40,082 bases of DNA from Mesorhizobium sp. (GTDB taxonomy: Bacteria; Pseudomonadota; Alphaproteobacteria; Rhizobiales; Rhizobiaceae): the NCBI GenBank assembly GCA_004020365.1, contig SAQR01000003.1:282471-322552 (forward strand). The letters are read 5' to 3'. Positions 24,805-32,819 of the stretch are shown piece by piece (the stretch's first letter is position 1; every line of letters starts with the position of its first letter). The position numbers and the translations under genes are program-made. The notes under the pieces are model-generated. The model saw nothing but the letters and a program-made list of their open reading frames with translations, had not been told where the DNA came from and searched no databases.

Positions 24805-24956
24805 TTCTCCCCCCTTGAGGGGGAGATGGCCGGCAGGCCAGAGGGGGTCACCTCGGCTGGCGCGACGCCATCCTGGACAAAAGAGAAGGTTGGCGCTTTA
24901 CGCACGGCGCCCCCCTCTGTCGCCTTCGGCGACATCTCCCCTCAAGGGGGAGATTC
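24805..24956. repeat. Palindromic mosaic element copy D, rnhB/atpF gap
   Basis: Fourth copy: left end TTCTCCCCCCTTGAGGGGGA, right end CATCTCCCCTCAAGGGGGAG (one C shorter than in glyS), inner AGAGGGGGTC and CCCCCCTCTGTCGC. It fills the whole gap between the convergent rnhB and atpF stops. The hairpin ends could act as a terminator for both genes. Confidence 0.85.
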
Positions 24957-24960
24957 TCTC

Positions 24961-25452
24961 CTAATTCAGCCTGGACTTGACGTCCTGAAGCGAGGCCTGG
25001 AACAGGTCGGCGCCCGCCTTGGCGTCAATCTTGGCGGCGAGCAGAGTGCGGGCGGCTTCGACCGCGATATCGACGGCACTGGCGCGCACTTCGCCGATCG
25101 CCTCGCGCTCTGCCTGACCGATCTTCTGTTCGGCAAGCGCGGTGCGCCGGGTGACATAGTCCTCGGTCTTCTTGTGCGCCTCGGCAGCCAGCATGTCGGC
25201 CTCGCGCTTGGCGGCGGCGACGATGTCGGCGGCCTCCTGCTCGGCTTCCTTGCGTTTGCGCTGGTATTGGCCGAGCAGTTGCTGGGCCTCCTCGCGCAGC
25301 CGGCGCGCTTCTTCAAGCTCGTTGCTGATCTTGTCGGCGCGGGCGTCGAGCGCCTTGGCGATCAGCTTGGGCACCTTGACGTAGACGGCAATGGCCAGAA
25401 AAATGACGAGGGCAACGGTGGCCCAAAGCGTCGCGAGTGATGTGGCGTCCAT
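24961..25452 (-). CDS. atpF: F0F1 ATP synthase subunit b
   Basis: 163 residues: one N-terminal transmembrane helix (TLWATVALVIFLAIAVYVKV), then a long charged coiled coil (EEARRLREEAQQLLGQYQR and following) that forms the peripheral stalk. ATG 25450-25452 (MDATSLATLWATV) is preceded by GGAG in GAGGAGCGCATC. It is the last gene of the F0 cluster, ten bases after atpF', and ends against palindromic element copy D. The F1 genes are not here, as usual in alphaproteobacteria. Confidence 0.93.
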   Translation of the reverse strand: MDATSLATLWATVALVIFLAIAVYVKVPKLIAKALDARADKISNELEEARRLREEAQQLLGQYQRKRKEAEQEAADIVAAAKREADMLAAEAHKKTEDYVTRRTALAEQKIGQAEREAIGEVRASAVDIAVEAARTLLAAKIDAKAGADLFQASLQDVKSRLN

Positions 25453-25462
25453 GATGCGCTCC

Positions 25463-26062
25463 TCACCGGGCCACGGATTTGACGGCTGCCGCGATCTCGG
25501 CCTTGCTGGCCTTGCCGCCGACAAGCGCCTCGACGATCGCCGAAGCCGTGTCCTCGGCGATCGTGCCGACTTCCTTCATGGCATTGGCCTTGATGGTCGA
25601 AATGCGAGCCTCGGCTTCGCCAAGCTTCTGGTCAAGCGCTGCCTCGACCTTCTTGCGGGCGGCTTCGGCTTCCGCCTTGGCGGCATCGTTGGCCTGCTGG
25701 CCGATCGCGTTGGCCTTGGTCTTGGCCTCCGCCAGTTCCTGCTCATAGGCGGCAACGGCGGCATCGGCCTCGCCCTTCAGCCTGGCGGCATGGTCGAGGT
25801 CTTGGGTGATGCGGTCATTGCGGACATCGATGATGCCGCCGACACGCGGCATCACCACCTTCTTCAGAAACAGGTAGAATAGCCCGAAGGTGATCGCCAG
25901 CCACAGAAGCTGCGACGGGAACGTCGCCGGATCGAATGGCGGGAACACGCCGTGCGCCTCGGCAGGCACACCGGTGCCGGAATGCGTATCGCCTTCCGTG
26001 CCGGTATGGCCGCCTTCGACTGCGGGCGCGGACTCTTGCGCAAAGGCAGATGTCACGAACAT
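25463..26062 (-). CDS. atpF': F0F1 ATP synthase subunit b' (second b-type subunit)
   Basis: 199 residues. An N-terminal extension with SAFAQESAPAVEGGHTG precedes the transmembrane helix QLLWLAITFGLFYLFLKKVV, then a long Ala/Glu/Lys coiled coil for the peripheral stalk. Two divergent b-type genes side by side are typical of photosynthetic bacteria and alphaproteobacteria, where b and b' form a heterodimer. ATG 26060-26062. Symbol varies (atpG or atpX in some annotations). Confidence 0.92.
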   Translation of the reverse strand: MFVTSAFAQESAPAVEGGHTGTEGDTHSGTGVPAEAHGVFPPFDPATFPSQLLWLAITFGLFYLFLKKVVMPRVGGIIDVRNDRITQDLDHAARLKGEADAAVAAYEQELAEAKTKANAIGQQANDAAKAEAEAARKKVEAALDQKLGEAEARISTIKANAMKEVGTIAEDTASAIVEALVGGKASKAEIAAAVKSVAR

Positions 26063-26122
26063 CGACTATCCCCTGATGTCAGGCCTGCCGCCACTTGCGA
26101 CCGGCCCTTCCAATTCCCAATG

Positions 26123-26347
26123 TTAGCCGAACAGGGCCAAAAGTGCGATGAGCAGGGAGAAGATGCCCAGCGCTTCAGTCACGGCGAAGCCGAAGATCAG
26201 GCGGCCGAACTGGCCATCGGCGGCCGACGGATTACGCAATGCGCCCGCCAGATAGCTGCCGAAGATGTTGCCAAGGCCAATACCGGCGCCACCCATGCCG
26301 AGGCATGCGATGCCGGCGCCGATGAACTTTGCTGCTTCTGCTTCCAT
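26123..26347 (-). CDS. atpE: F0F1 ATP synthase subunit c
   Basis: 74 residues, the proton-carrying ring subunit. Two transmembrane helices joined by the polar loop [14 protein letters not shown]. The proton-binding acid is the Glu in [13 protein letters not shown] of helix 2 and the glycine-rich first helix reads [21 protein letters not shown] 26345-26347, with AAAGGAG upstream. High-copy subunit, so strong expression would be expected. Confidence 0.96.
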   Translation of the reverse strand: MEAEAAKFIGAGIACLGMGGAGIGLGNIFGSYLAGALRNPSAADGQFGRLIFGFAVTEALGIFSLLIALLALFG

Positions 26348-26429
26348 GTGTTCAACTCCTTTGGATCTAAAAAATTCGGTTGCGATTTCTATCCCGGCAG
26401 CAGGGCCGGAAACTCTTGGGTCAACTCAG

Positions 26430-27188
26430 TCAGTGCCCGGGATGCAGGGCGTCGTTCAGATACATGCAGGTCAGCACGGCAAAGACGTAGGCCTGCAGGA
26501 AGGCGACCAGCAATTCCAGCGCCGTCAGCGCCACGGCCATCGCCAGCGGCAGGACCGATCCGGCAATGCCGAGCGTGCCAAGCGCGCTCAAGCTCACCAC
26601 GAATCCCGAGAACACTTTTAGCGTGATGTGGCCGGCCAGCATGTTGGCGAACAGACGAACCGAGAGGCTGACCGGGCGCGATACGAAGGAAATCACCTCG
26701 ATCAGCACCACCAGCGGCAGCAGGTAAACCGGCACGCCATGCGGTACGAACAGCTTCAGGAAACCAAGGCCATGCTTCATGAACCCGTAGACGACGACGG
26801 TTCCGATCACCAGCGCGGCAAGGCCGAAGGTGACGATGATATGGCTGGTGACGGTGAAGAAATAGGGAAAAAGACCGAGCAGATTGGCAACGAGCACGAA
26901 CATGAACAGCGAAAATACCAAGGGAAAGAACTTCATGCCCTGGGTTCCGGCTGCGTCCCTCAGCATATTGCCGACGAATTCGTAGGCCATTTCCGAGATC
27001 GACTGAAGACGGCTGGGAACGAGGCTGCGGCTTGAGGTGCTGAGATAGAGGAACGCCGAGGCAACGGCGACGGTCGCGACCATGAACAGCGCCGAATTGG
27101 TGAACGACAGGTCGTAGCCGCCGATCTCGATCGGAATCAGCTTGTTGATATGGAACTGGTGGATCGGATCGACCTTGTCAGCAGCCAC
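26430..27188 (-). CDS. atpB: F0F1 ATP synthase subunit a
   Basis: 252 residues with about five to six membrane helices. The essential Arg sits in [17 protein letters not shown], facing the c ring; a downstream helix ends in [22 protein letters not shown] start at 27186-27188 ([17 protein letters not shown]). It lies between atpI and atpE in the canonical F0 order. Confidence 0.96.
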   Translation of the reverse strand: MAADKVDPIHQFHINKLIPIEIGGYDLSFTNSALFMVATVAVASAFLYLSTSSRSLVPSRLQSISEMAYEFVGNMLRDAAGTQGMKFFPLVFSLFMFVLVANLLGLFPYFFTVTSHIIVTFGLAALVIGTVVVYGFMKHGLGFLKLFVPHGVPVYLLPLVVLIEVISFVSRPVSLSVRLFANMLAGHITLKVFSGFVVSLSALGTLGIAGSVLPLAMAVALTALELLVAFLQAYVFAVLTCMYLNDALHPGH

Positions 27189-27258
27189 TTTAAATCCCCA
27201 TCAAAGCCGCGCGCGGCTTTAGTGTCCTGTTCACTGCGCCGGCAAGCGGCGCCTCAAG

Positions 27259-27654
27259 TCATTCTTTCGGATCGCGGGCTTTGTCGCCCTGTCCGAATTC
27301 CGCCATAAGTCCCGCGGAGCGCAGGACATTGAGCACGCCGGCGCCAAAACCGAGCAGCAAAAAAACGATCAGACCCCATGGCGATGTCCCCGCCGCACGG
27401 TCGATGATCCAGCCAAGACCAGCACCAACCACTATCCCGGCGATGAACTCGCTGGATAGCTTGAGCGCCTGGCCATATCCGGCCGCACTGCCCGCTTTCG
27501 CGTCGTCTTTCCCCTCGAGCCGGTCCAGCCGCCTTGTCGCAAGCGATGCTTCAAGGTCGCGCCGGCGGCGCTCAAGATCGTCGTCGCGGATATCGTGACG
27601 CTGTTTGCCGCGGCCGGTTTCTCCGGTTCCGTCTGGCCCATTCTTGTCGGCCAT
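27259..27654 (-). CDS. atpI: AtpI-type accessory subunit of ATP synthase
   Basis: 131 residues: a charged N-terminal half (DDDLERRRRDLEASLATRR), then two membrane helices (FIAGIVVGAGLGWIIDR and GLIVFLLLGFGAGVLNVLR), the alphaproteobacterial AtpI / F0F1 assembly protein layout. AtpI helps c-ring assembly or Mg supply. First gene of the F0 operon, directly downstream of a sigma70-like promoter. ATG 27652-27654 with AAGGGGG upstream. Confidence 0.92.
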   Translation of the reverse strand: MADKNGPDGTGETGRGKQRHDIRDDDLERRRRDLEASLATRRLDRLEGKDDAKAGSAAGYGQALKLSSEFIAGIVVGAGLGWIIDRAAGTSPWGLIVFLLLGFGAGVLNVLRSAGLMAEFGQGDKARDPKE

Positions 27655-27710
27655 CGCAACCCCCTTGCCCGGTCAGATCGTCACCGTCCGTCCGCTCTTA
27701 AGTCGCCGGC

Positions 27711-27739
27711 AACATAGTTAGAGGGTCCCCGCCCGTCAA
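27711..27739 (-). promoter_or_regulatory. Sigma70-like promoter of the F0 ATP synthase operon
   Basis: On the minus strand, TTGACG (27739-27734), a 17-base spacer, then TATGTT (27716-27711), with flanking C residues giving CTTGAC and CTATGTT as in rhizobial vegetative promoters. The start would be about 50 bases before the atpI ATG. Confidence 0.7.
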
Positions 27740-27896
27740 GCCACGGGCAGGACTTCAGCCTCAAGTATTTTCCCCATTTAAATCAAGAGCTTGCCAGGGT
27801 GCGACATCGTGCCCGCTACCGCCGCTGGCGTGCTGCGGCCGAATCCCTGCGGCGACGGGTCTTCGATCGGCCGCGCCCGGGGCCTTGCCGGAGCGC

Positions 27897-29081
27897 TCAG
27901 CTCCAGCCGCCGCCATAAGTGCGATAGAAGATGTGCAGGCCGATCCTGGTCATTTTTTTCATCGTCCGCGCCCAACCCGGGTTGACGTAGTTGGCGTAGT
28001 AATGGGTCGACGATCCGACTTCCGGGATGAAGATCTTGCCGGCAGTGACCGCCATGGCGATGTCCTGCGCGGTCTTGTAGTGAGCGGGGCTCTGGATGCG
28101 CTTCTTCCTGCCGTCGCAAGCGAAGGAAAACTGGCAACGGTTGAACCATTTGTCGTTCTGATAGACGACGCCGCAGATCGAGTTCGGATAGGCCGGATTG
28201 CGAACGCGATTGAGGATGACCTGGGCGACGGCGGCCTGGCCGCGCACCGATTCCCCGCGCGCCTCGAAATAGATGCCGTTGGCGAGGCAAGCCTGTTCCG
28301 CTTTGGAGAAGACGCTCGCCGGCAGCGGAGTTTGCATCCACGAATGATCGCCCTTGGCCGCCGGCGGAATGAAACGGCCATCGTTCGGCTTCTCGTCCTG
28401 AAGCAAGGCCTCGAAGGGCGAAGCCTGGGCATAGTCAGGCGCGGCCGCTGCGTAGGCTGTCGCCAGGACGTCGGGGCGATCATTGTTGACCAGCGCCGCC
28501 AGCATGGCCGGCACGCCAGAATCCGGCTTCTTGTCGACGCGCCTATGAAACGCGGCGGCAATCTGGATCTCCTTGCCTTTGATCTCGGGCTTGGCGAAAG
28601 CCATTTTCAGCCCGCTGTCCATGCTCGGGCGAAGCAGCGAGGAGGTGCGCTTGAAAACCGAGCCGGCATTGAAGTTCTTCGGCGGCGCGACTGGCGAGAC
28701 GATGATGATGCGGCCCTTCTTGTCGGCGCGCATGATGCGATCCTCGTCAGGCGTGGTGCTTGCCACGCTGCCCTTGCCGCGAAACGACACGGCGCCGATG
28801 CCGGGCAACCGGACGCCGGAACCCGAGATCGAGCCGGTGGTGTCGGAATCGAGGAAAGGCATTTCGGCGGCATGGACCGAGCCGGCGACGGATTTCTCGA
28901 CATAGGCGTTCCAGCGGGCGTTCGGCGCCTTGAGGCTGGAGACCAGGCTCGTCATGTCCTGATAGGCGATGACATTGGGAAAGCCGACCCAAATGCCAAG
29001 TCCAATGACCAAAGGAGACAGAAAGGAACGTCTTTTCTCACCGGCGAAAGCGACAAGCCGCTTCAAAACACGTCGATGCAC
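27897..29081 (-). CDS. SleB-type cell wall hydrolase
   Basis: 394 residues. An N-terminal membrane anchor or signal (FLSPLVIGLGIWVGFPNVIA, about residues 20-39), a long low-similarity middle, and a C-terminal Hydrolase_2/SleB domain: CLANGIYFEARGESVRGQ, VAQVILNRVRNPAYPNSICG, then FSFACDGR, and PEVGSSTHYYANYVNPGW. The Glu in YFEARGES is the expected catalytic acid. Start: GTG 29079-29081 has GGAGAG six bases upstream; an ATG at 29132 is a longer alternative. Spore-independent members remodel peptidoglycan in Rhizobiales. Same strand as the F0 operon, but 242 bases and a promoter intervene. Confidence 0.88.
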   Translation of the reverse strand: MHRRVLKRLVAFAGEKRRSFLSPLVIGLGIWVGFPNVIAYQDMTSLVSSLKAPNARWNAYVEKSVAGSVHAAEMPFLDSDTTGSISGSGVRLPGIGAVSFRGKGSVASTTPDEDRIMRADKKGRIIIVSPVAPPKNFNAGSVFKRTSSLLRPSMDSGLKMAFAKPEIKGKEIQIAAAFHRRVDKKPDSGVPAMLAALVNNDRPDVLATAYAAAAPDYAQASPFEALLQDEKPNDGRFIPPAAKGDHSWMQTPLPASVFSKAEQACLANGIYFEARGESVRGQAAVAQVILNRVRNPAYPNSICGVVYQNDKWFNRCQFSFACDGRKKRIQSPAHYKTAQDIAMAVTAGKIFIPEVGSSTHYYANYVNPGWARTMKKMTRIGLHIFYRTYGGGWS

Positions 29082-29335
29082 GGAACTCTCCAGAAACGCA
29101 ACGGACCCCACTGGAGAGGCACGATGATGCATTAACCTTGATGGGGCGTTAACGCAGCTCGACAGCGCCAATCATTTCAAAGGCTTTGTAGGAAACGGCT
29201 GCAACGGTCGCAATAACCGCTCCGCAGAGCGCTGTTCAGAGATAAAGGGATTCTCCTCTATGCCACGAACATGCTTAACGGCCCGCCATCGGCGAGCCGT
29301 GCTTCAATGAAGTTTTCCGTGGCGTTCTGGTCCGG

Positions 29336-30226
29336 TCAGGGGATAATTCCCCGAGGGCCCCGGCGCAGCTGGATCTGGCGGGTACCGCAGCATTTCTTGA
29401 ACTTCATACCTGAACCACAAGGACATTGATCATTGCCGCTGCGTTGCAGCCGGCCGACCAGGGGCAGCATCGCTGCGGAAGGCAGGAGCGTCGCCGCAAG
29501 AGCCGCCAACTTGGCCGAGATTCCCGGCACGACGAGGCGACGACCGGATTTGAACCCTCGCCACGCACGTTCGGCCACATACTCCGCATCCACCTTGGGC
29601 AAGATGTTGAAGAGCATCGTCTGACTGGCGCCTGACCGTGCGAGAAACTCCGTCGACACCGGGCCTGGCGCCACGCATGTGACCGTCACACCGGTTCCGC
29701 GCACCTCCTGGTGAAGCGCCTGTGAGAAGAAGCGCACGAAACCTTTGCTGGCGAAGTACAGAGCCATATAGGGCCCGGGAAGGAACCCGGCCACGGAACT
29801 GAGATTGAGCACCCCGCCCCGGCGGCGCGCCACCATTCCGGGCAGAAAATGGAGGGTCAGTTCGGTGAGAGAATGTATGTTGAGATCGATGATGCCGAGT
29901 TGACCATCAACAGGCAGCGCCGTCGTAGCGCCCCGCAGGCCATAGCCGGCGCTGTTGACCAGGACATCACAGACCAGGCCGTGTGCGGACAAAAAGCCCT
30001 CCAGGCGCGTTGGCGCATCGCCTGCCACGAGATCCAACTCGAGCGTGAATGCCTCGCCACCCGCCTCCCGAACTTCGGACGCCGCGGCGGCCAAACCCTC
30101 GGGCGAGCGGGCAACCAGCACAACCGCGCCGCGCTCCCGTGCAGCGACGCCCGCAATTGCCCGGCCAATTCCACCCGAGCCGCCAATCACGACAACGGCT
30201 GGCCGGAATCCAAAGTGCGAAGTCAC
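29336..30226 (-). CDS. Short-chain dehydrogenase with C-terminal SEC-C motif
   Basis: 296 residues. A complete classical SDR domain: dinucleotide loop GGSGGIG (15-21), NSAG (91-94), Ser144, Tyr157 and Lys161 (YFASK). It is followed by about 90 residues ending in NDQCPCGSGMKFKKCCG, a SEC-C zinc motif (Cys268, Cys270, Cys279, Cys280) normally found on SecA and unrelated proteins. GTG start at 30224-30226, overlapping the acyltransferase stop (GTGA), so coupled. Last gene of the three-gene run. Likely NAD(P)-dependent; substrate unknown. The SEC-C tail on an SDR is unusual. Confidence 0.88.
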   Translation of the reverse strand: MTSHFGFRPAVVVIGGSGGIGRAIAGVAARERGAVVLVARSPEGLAAAASEVREAGGEAFTLELDLVAGDAPTRLEGFLSAHGLVCDVLVNSAGYGLRGATTALPVDGQLGIIDLNIHSLTELTLHFLPGMVARRRGGVLNLSSVAGFLPGPYMALYFASKGFVRFFSQALHQEVRGTGVTVTCVAPGPVSTEFLARSGASQTMLFNILPKVDAEYVAERAWRGFKSGRRLVVPGISAKLAALAATLLPSAAMLPLVGRLQRSGNDQCPCGSGMKFKKCCGTRQIQLRRGPRGIIP

Positions 30227-31002
30227 GTCGCGTTCCTCTGTCTTGCAGGAGCGGCAACACTTTTACCGCTCAGCATCACTTCATTGGCGACGGTGCCGTT
30301 CAGAATTTTTTCGAACCTCTCCAGTGCCCGCGCGACGTTGGCGCCATCCATGACCCGGTGATCGTAGTGGATGCGAACATTCACCGATCCGTCCTTGCCG
30401 ATCGGACCGTAGTTCAAAAGCGTGGTCAATGGTGTCAGCGGGTTGAGTGATTCCGCACCGAGACCAGAATAGACGGACAGTTGGAAGGTACCGAAGTAAT
30501 TTGCCCTTTGCCGGGCGATGTTCAACCCTAGCCACATAAGCAGCCACCTGACTGGTGCGGGCGCACCTGCCATCCGCAAGGCACGCCGGAACTCCGGAAC
30601 CTCGAGGATCGGCCGTGATCGAGCCGCGTGGATGGACTCCTCAAGTTGCGTAATGGAGTAGCGCTCCGGGCACTTGATGCAGCTCAGCAGAACGGCCGGC
30701 TCGCCGTCATATTCGCGTTCGTGGGCAATCGAGGCTACGCTTGCCGGATATTCGTAAAGCTGCGGCCAGGGCAACTTGACATAGGCGCGTCGCAGCTCCG
30801 GCATCTCCAGGGCGAGAAGCGCATATGCTTTCAGGAAGATCGCGGTCCACGAGGGCCTGGTCTGCTGCGCCATCCTGGCCCTTAGCAGTGGGCCGAGGTT
30901 CATCTGGCGCTGCACTGCAACGCGTGGCACGCCGATCGAAAACCTCATCAGGTCGCCAACAAGGCGCCGGGGCGCCGAAAGCTTGAGGGCTCGGCCTCGC
31001 AT
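30223..31002 (-). CDS. Stand-alone 2-oxoacid-dehydrogenase-type acyltransferase domain
   Basis: 259 residues. The C-terminal half has the catalytic motif HxxxDG as HRVMDG (215-220) in NVRIHYDHRVMDGANVARAL, as in E2 acyltransferases and the chloramphenicol-acetyltransferase fold. No lipoyl domain or E1-binding domain exists, and no E1 or E3 genes are near, so it does not look like a dehydrogenase complex component. It more likely moves an acyl group from CoA to a small molecule or lipid. ATG 31000-31002 has AGAGG seven bases upstream; the longer frame from 31059 overlaps the ICMT gene. It sits ten bases after the ICMT stop and overlaps the SDR start. Confidence 0.82.
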   Translation of the reverse strand: MRGRALKLSAPRRLVGDLMRFSIGVPRVAVQRQMNLGPLLRARMAQQTRPSWTAIFLKAYALLALEMPELRRAYVKLPWPQLYEYPASVASIAHEREYDGEPAVLLSCIKCPERYSITQLEESIHAARSRPILEVPEFRRALRMAGAPAPVRWLLMWLGLNIARQRANYFGTFQLSVYSGLGAESLNPLTPLTTLLNYGPIGKDGSVNVRIHYDHRVMDGANVARALERFEKILNGTVANEVMLSGKSVAAPARQRNAT

Positions 31003-31012
31003 CAAACGACCT

Positions 31013-31606
31013 CTAATAAAGATAAGGGAATATTCGCTTGGTCCTTTCCATATAGGCACGGTATTGCGGGCCTAAGTTCTCCAGCATCATACGCTCTTCC
31101 TTATCCACTCTCAGCAGGAAAAGCACTGCGAAACCAATCAAACCCGATACGCCCGCAACCCAGTTCGGCAGCAGAAAGAGCTGGCCGAGCCCCATAAGCA
31201 GGAACGAGGTGTACATCGGGTGACGGACCAAGGCGTATGGCCCGGCGCTGACCAGTTGATGCCGGTCGCGAATCTCGAGCGTAATCGACCAGTTACGGCC
31301 AAGTTCCTTGTGGGATCGACGAAAAATCCACAGCGCGGAGCAGAAGATGATGGTTCCGAGCGCCACGGACCACGCGCTGGCCGAATGGTCAGCCGCTGCG
31401 GGGATGCCGGTGGCAACATAGAAACCAGGCAGGATCGCCAGGCCAAGGAGAGCCGATACAAGCCCGACGGTGTCGGACCTTGAGCGGCCGCCAGCGACAA
31501 TTCGCGCGCGCCTTGCCCGGCGCTCGAACGGATACCGGATCACGTACCAGGCAACGATGCCGATCACCCATATAATCTCGCCAAGCGAGGCCGCAGCAAT
31601 GGTCAC
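31013..31606 (-). CDS. Isoprenylcysteine carboxyl methyltransferase (ICMT)-like membrane protein
   Basis: 197 residues with about four to five membrane segments. The C-terminal ICMT/PEMT-type block is clear: LVSAGPYALVRHPMYTSFLL (about 118-137) and FLLRVDKEERMMLENLGPQY (163-182, with Glu170-Glu171), ending AYMERTKRIFPYLY. The family uses SAM to methylate carboxyl, amine or lipid substrates at the membrane; bacterial members have no prenylcysteine substrate known. GTG start at 31604-31606. First gene of the ICMT-acyltransferase-SDR run. Confidence 0.85.
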   Translation of the reverse strand: MTIAAASLGEIIWVIGIVAWYVIRYPFERRARRARIVAGGRSRSDTVGLVSALLGLAILPGFYVATGIPAAADHSASAWSVALGTIIFCSALWIFRRSHKELGRNWSITLEIRDRHQLVSAGPYALVRHPMYTSFLLMGLGQLFLLPNWVAGVSGLIGFAVLFLLRVDKEERMMLENLGPQYRAYMERTKRIFPYLY

Positions 31607-31759
31607 TTCAGGTCACCGGAGCCTTTTCTCGATCTGGGACCACGATAAGCCGTCGCAATGATGTCAGCGTCCGAGTTGTCGACCGATAGACATTCAGAGC
31701 GCGTCCCTTTCGGACTTAACCGGGCGAATGAGGCGAAAGCGGCTTTTGCCAATCGCATT

Positions 31760-32344
31760 TCAACCTCCGTTCATCTCCCGAAGCTTGGTTATGAATTGTT
31801 GCGGCCGGAGCCAGGTACCGGGGGTCTTATACCCCATCGATCTGGCGATGTCCGCTACGAATGCGTTGCAGTTATAGAGCGAGGCGTGCCAAAGCGGAGA
31901 GCTGGCCTGCAGCTTTCGTATGCTCGCGACGACTTTCCTATATTCGGCTTCGGTAAGCAAAACTCGCCAGCTTGCCGACCGGTAGGCATCTTCCAGGTCG
32001 CCGTCCGTCCACCCGGTCGAGGCTGGCACGGGCGCCAAATGGCCGAGAACATAGACATTGGGATCATCGGACTTCGGAGCGAGCCCAGCGACTTCGGGGT
32101 TGACCATCCGTCCCGCCTGGTTCAATCGTCCAAAAATCACGTAGGAATGGCCGTAGGTAAGGGCGTACCGGGAGCGGAACTCGATGAAATGCCGTTGGGC
32201 CGCGCGCGCCGGCATCGCCGCGGTTCTCAGTGCCCGATCATTGGACACGAAATTCGGCTGGGGCTTGTTGTCCTGCGACTGACATGACGCTGCGGCAAGC
32301 GCGAGCAGGGCCACAATCATTGAACGGCCACTTACAAGCGTCAT
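31760..32344 (-). CDS. Lipoprotein with possible papain-like Cys/His dyad
   Basis: 194 residues starting at ATG 32342-32344. Lipobox at LAAASC (Cys21) after MTLVSGRSMIVALL. The mature part includes RSRYALTYGHSYVIFGRL (His66) and LYNCNAFVADIARSMGYKTP (Cys159). A His and a Cys in such blocks suggest an NlpC/P60- or papain-like fold, but order (His before Cys) is permuted relative to NlpC/P60, so this is tentative. No relative of known function recognised. It lies 153 bases upstream of the ICMT gene on the same strand and could be in the same transcript. Confidence 0.7.
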   Translation of the reverse strand: MTLVSGRSMIVALLALAAASCQSQDNKPQPNFVSNDRALRTAAMPARAAQRHFIEFRSRYALTYGHSYVIFGRLNQAGRMVNPEVAGLAPKSDDPNVYVLGHLAPVPASTGWTDGDLEDAYRSASWRVLLTEAEYRKVVASIRKLQASSPLWHASLYNCNAFVADIARSMGYKTPGTWLRPQQFITKLREMNGG

Positions 32345-32439
32345 TTCATCCAGAACTCCGAGGACCGCACACCTGGTGCCAGCCCATGCCCGCTAACCGC
32401 ACCTAGGCTACGAATCCGGCCTTGGCCCCTGCTATTGAT

Positions 32440-32465
32440 GGGGAAGGGCCTGGCGGCCCTTCCCC
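32440..32465 (-). terminator. Strong hairpin after the small lipoprotein gene
   Basis: GGGGAAGGGCC and GGCCCTTCCCC form a perfect 11-bp stem with a four-base loop, 20 bases downstream of the small lipoprotein stop on the minus strand. No T tract follows, so it is a probable but not classic terminator. Confidence 0.55.
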
Positions 32466-32485
32466 AAATCACCGAGCACCGATCA

Positions 32486-32623
32486 TTATTTAATCACGGG
32501 CTCTTCTACGGCAGCGGGTTCCGGCGGAGGAGCCTTCCCCTTGCCTTTGCCGATACCGTTCGCGCAGCCGCTCAGGCTGGTAACGGCGAGGGTGGCAACC
32601 ATTACAATCAATATCTTGCTCAT
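32486..32623 (-). CDS. Small lipoprotein (45 aa)
   Basis: A 45-residue frame with ATG 32621-32623 behind AAAGGATT. It begins MSKILIVMVATLAVTSLSGC, a lipoprotein signal with lipobox LSGC (Cys20). The mature peptide is 26 residues: ANGIGKGKGKAPPPEP, then AAVEEPVIK. It resembles other tiny rhizobial lipoproteins with Lys/Pro tails. It sits alone between a hairpin and the L,D-transpeptidase. Short, but start, ribosome site and lipobox agree. Confidence 0.75.
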   Translation of the reverse strand: MSKILIVMVATLAVTSLSGCANGIGKGKGKAPPPEPAAVEEPVIK

Positions 32624-32819
32624 CAAGCAATCCTTTCCCCGGGGCGGAACAGCCTATAGAATCGCCACAAATATAAACATGCAGCTCCGCCAAGTTAGCT
32701 GCGATCTACACCAACGCCTAGTGCAGAAATGACACAGTTGGCGCCCGGTTGCAGGTGGCATCTTTGCGGTGGCGTGCTGGCAGGGCTCACCTTCCAACGG
32801 AGATCAGGCCTGCCCACCA

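Noticed and set aside
29172-29335. Possible small gene or RNA between the SleB-type gene and the SDR-SEC-C gene
   Set aside because: Only tiny frames and no convincing hairpin or promoter.
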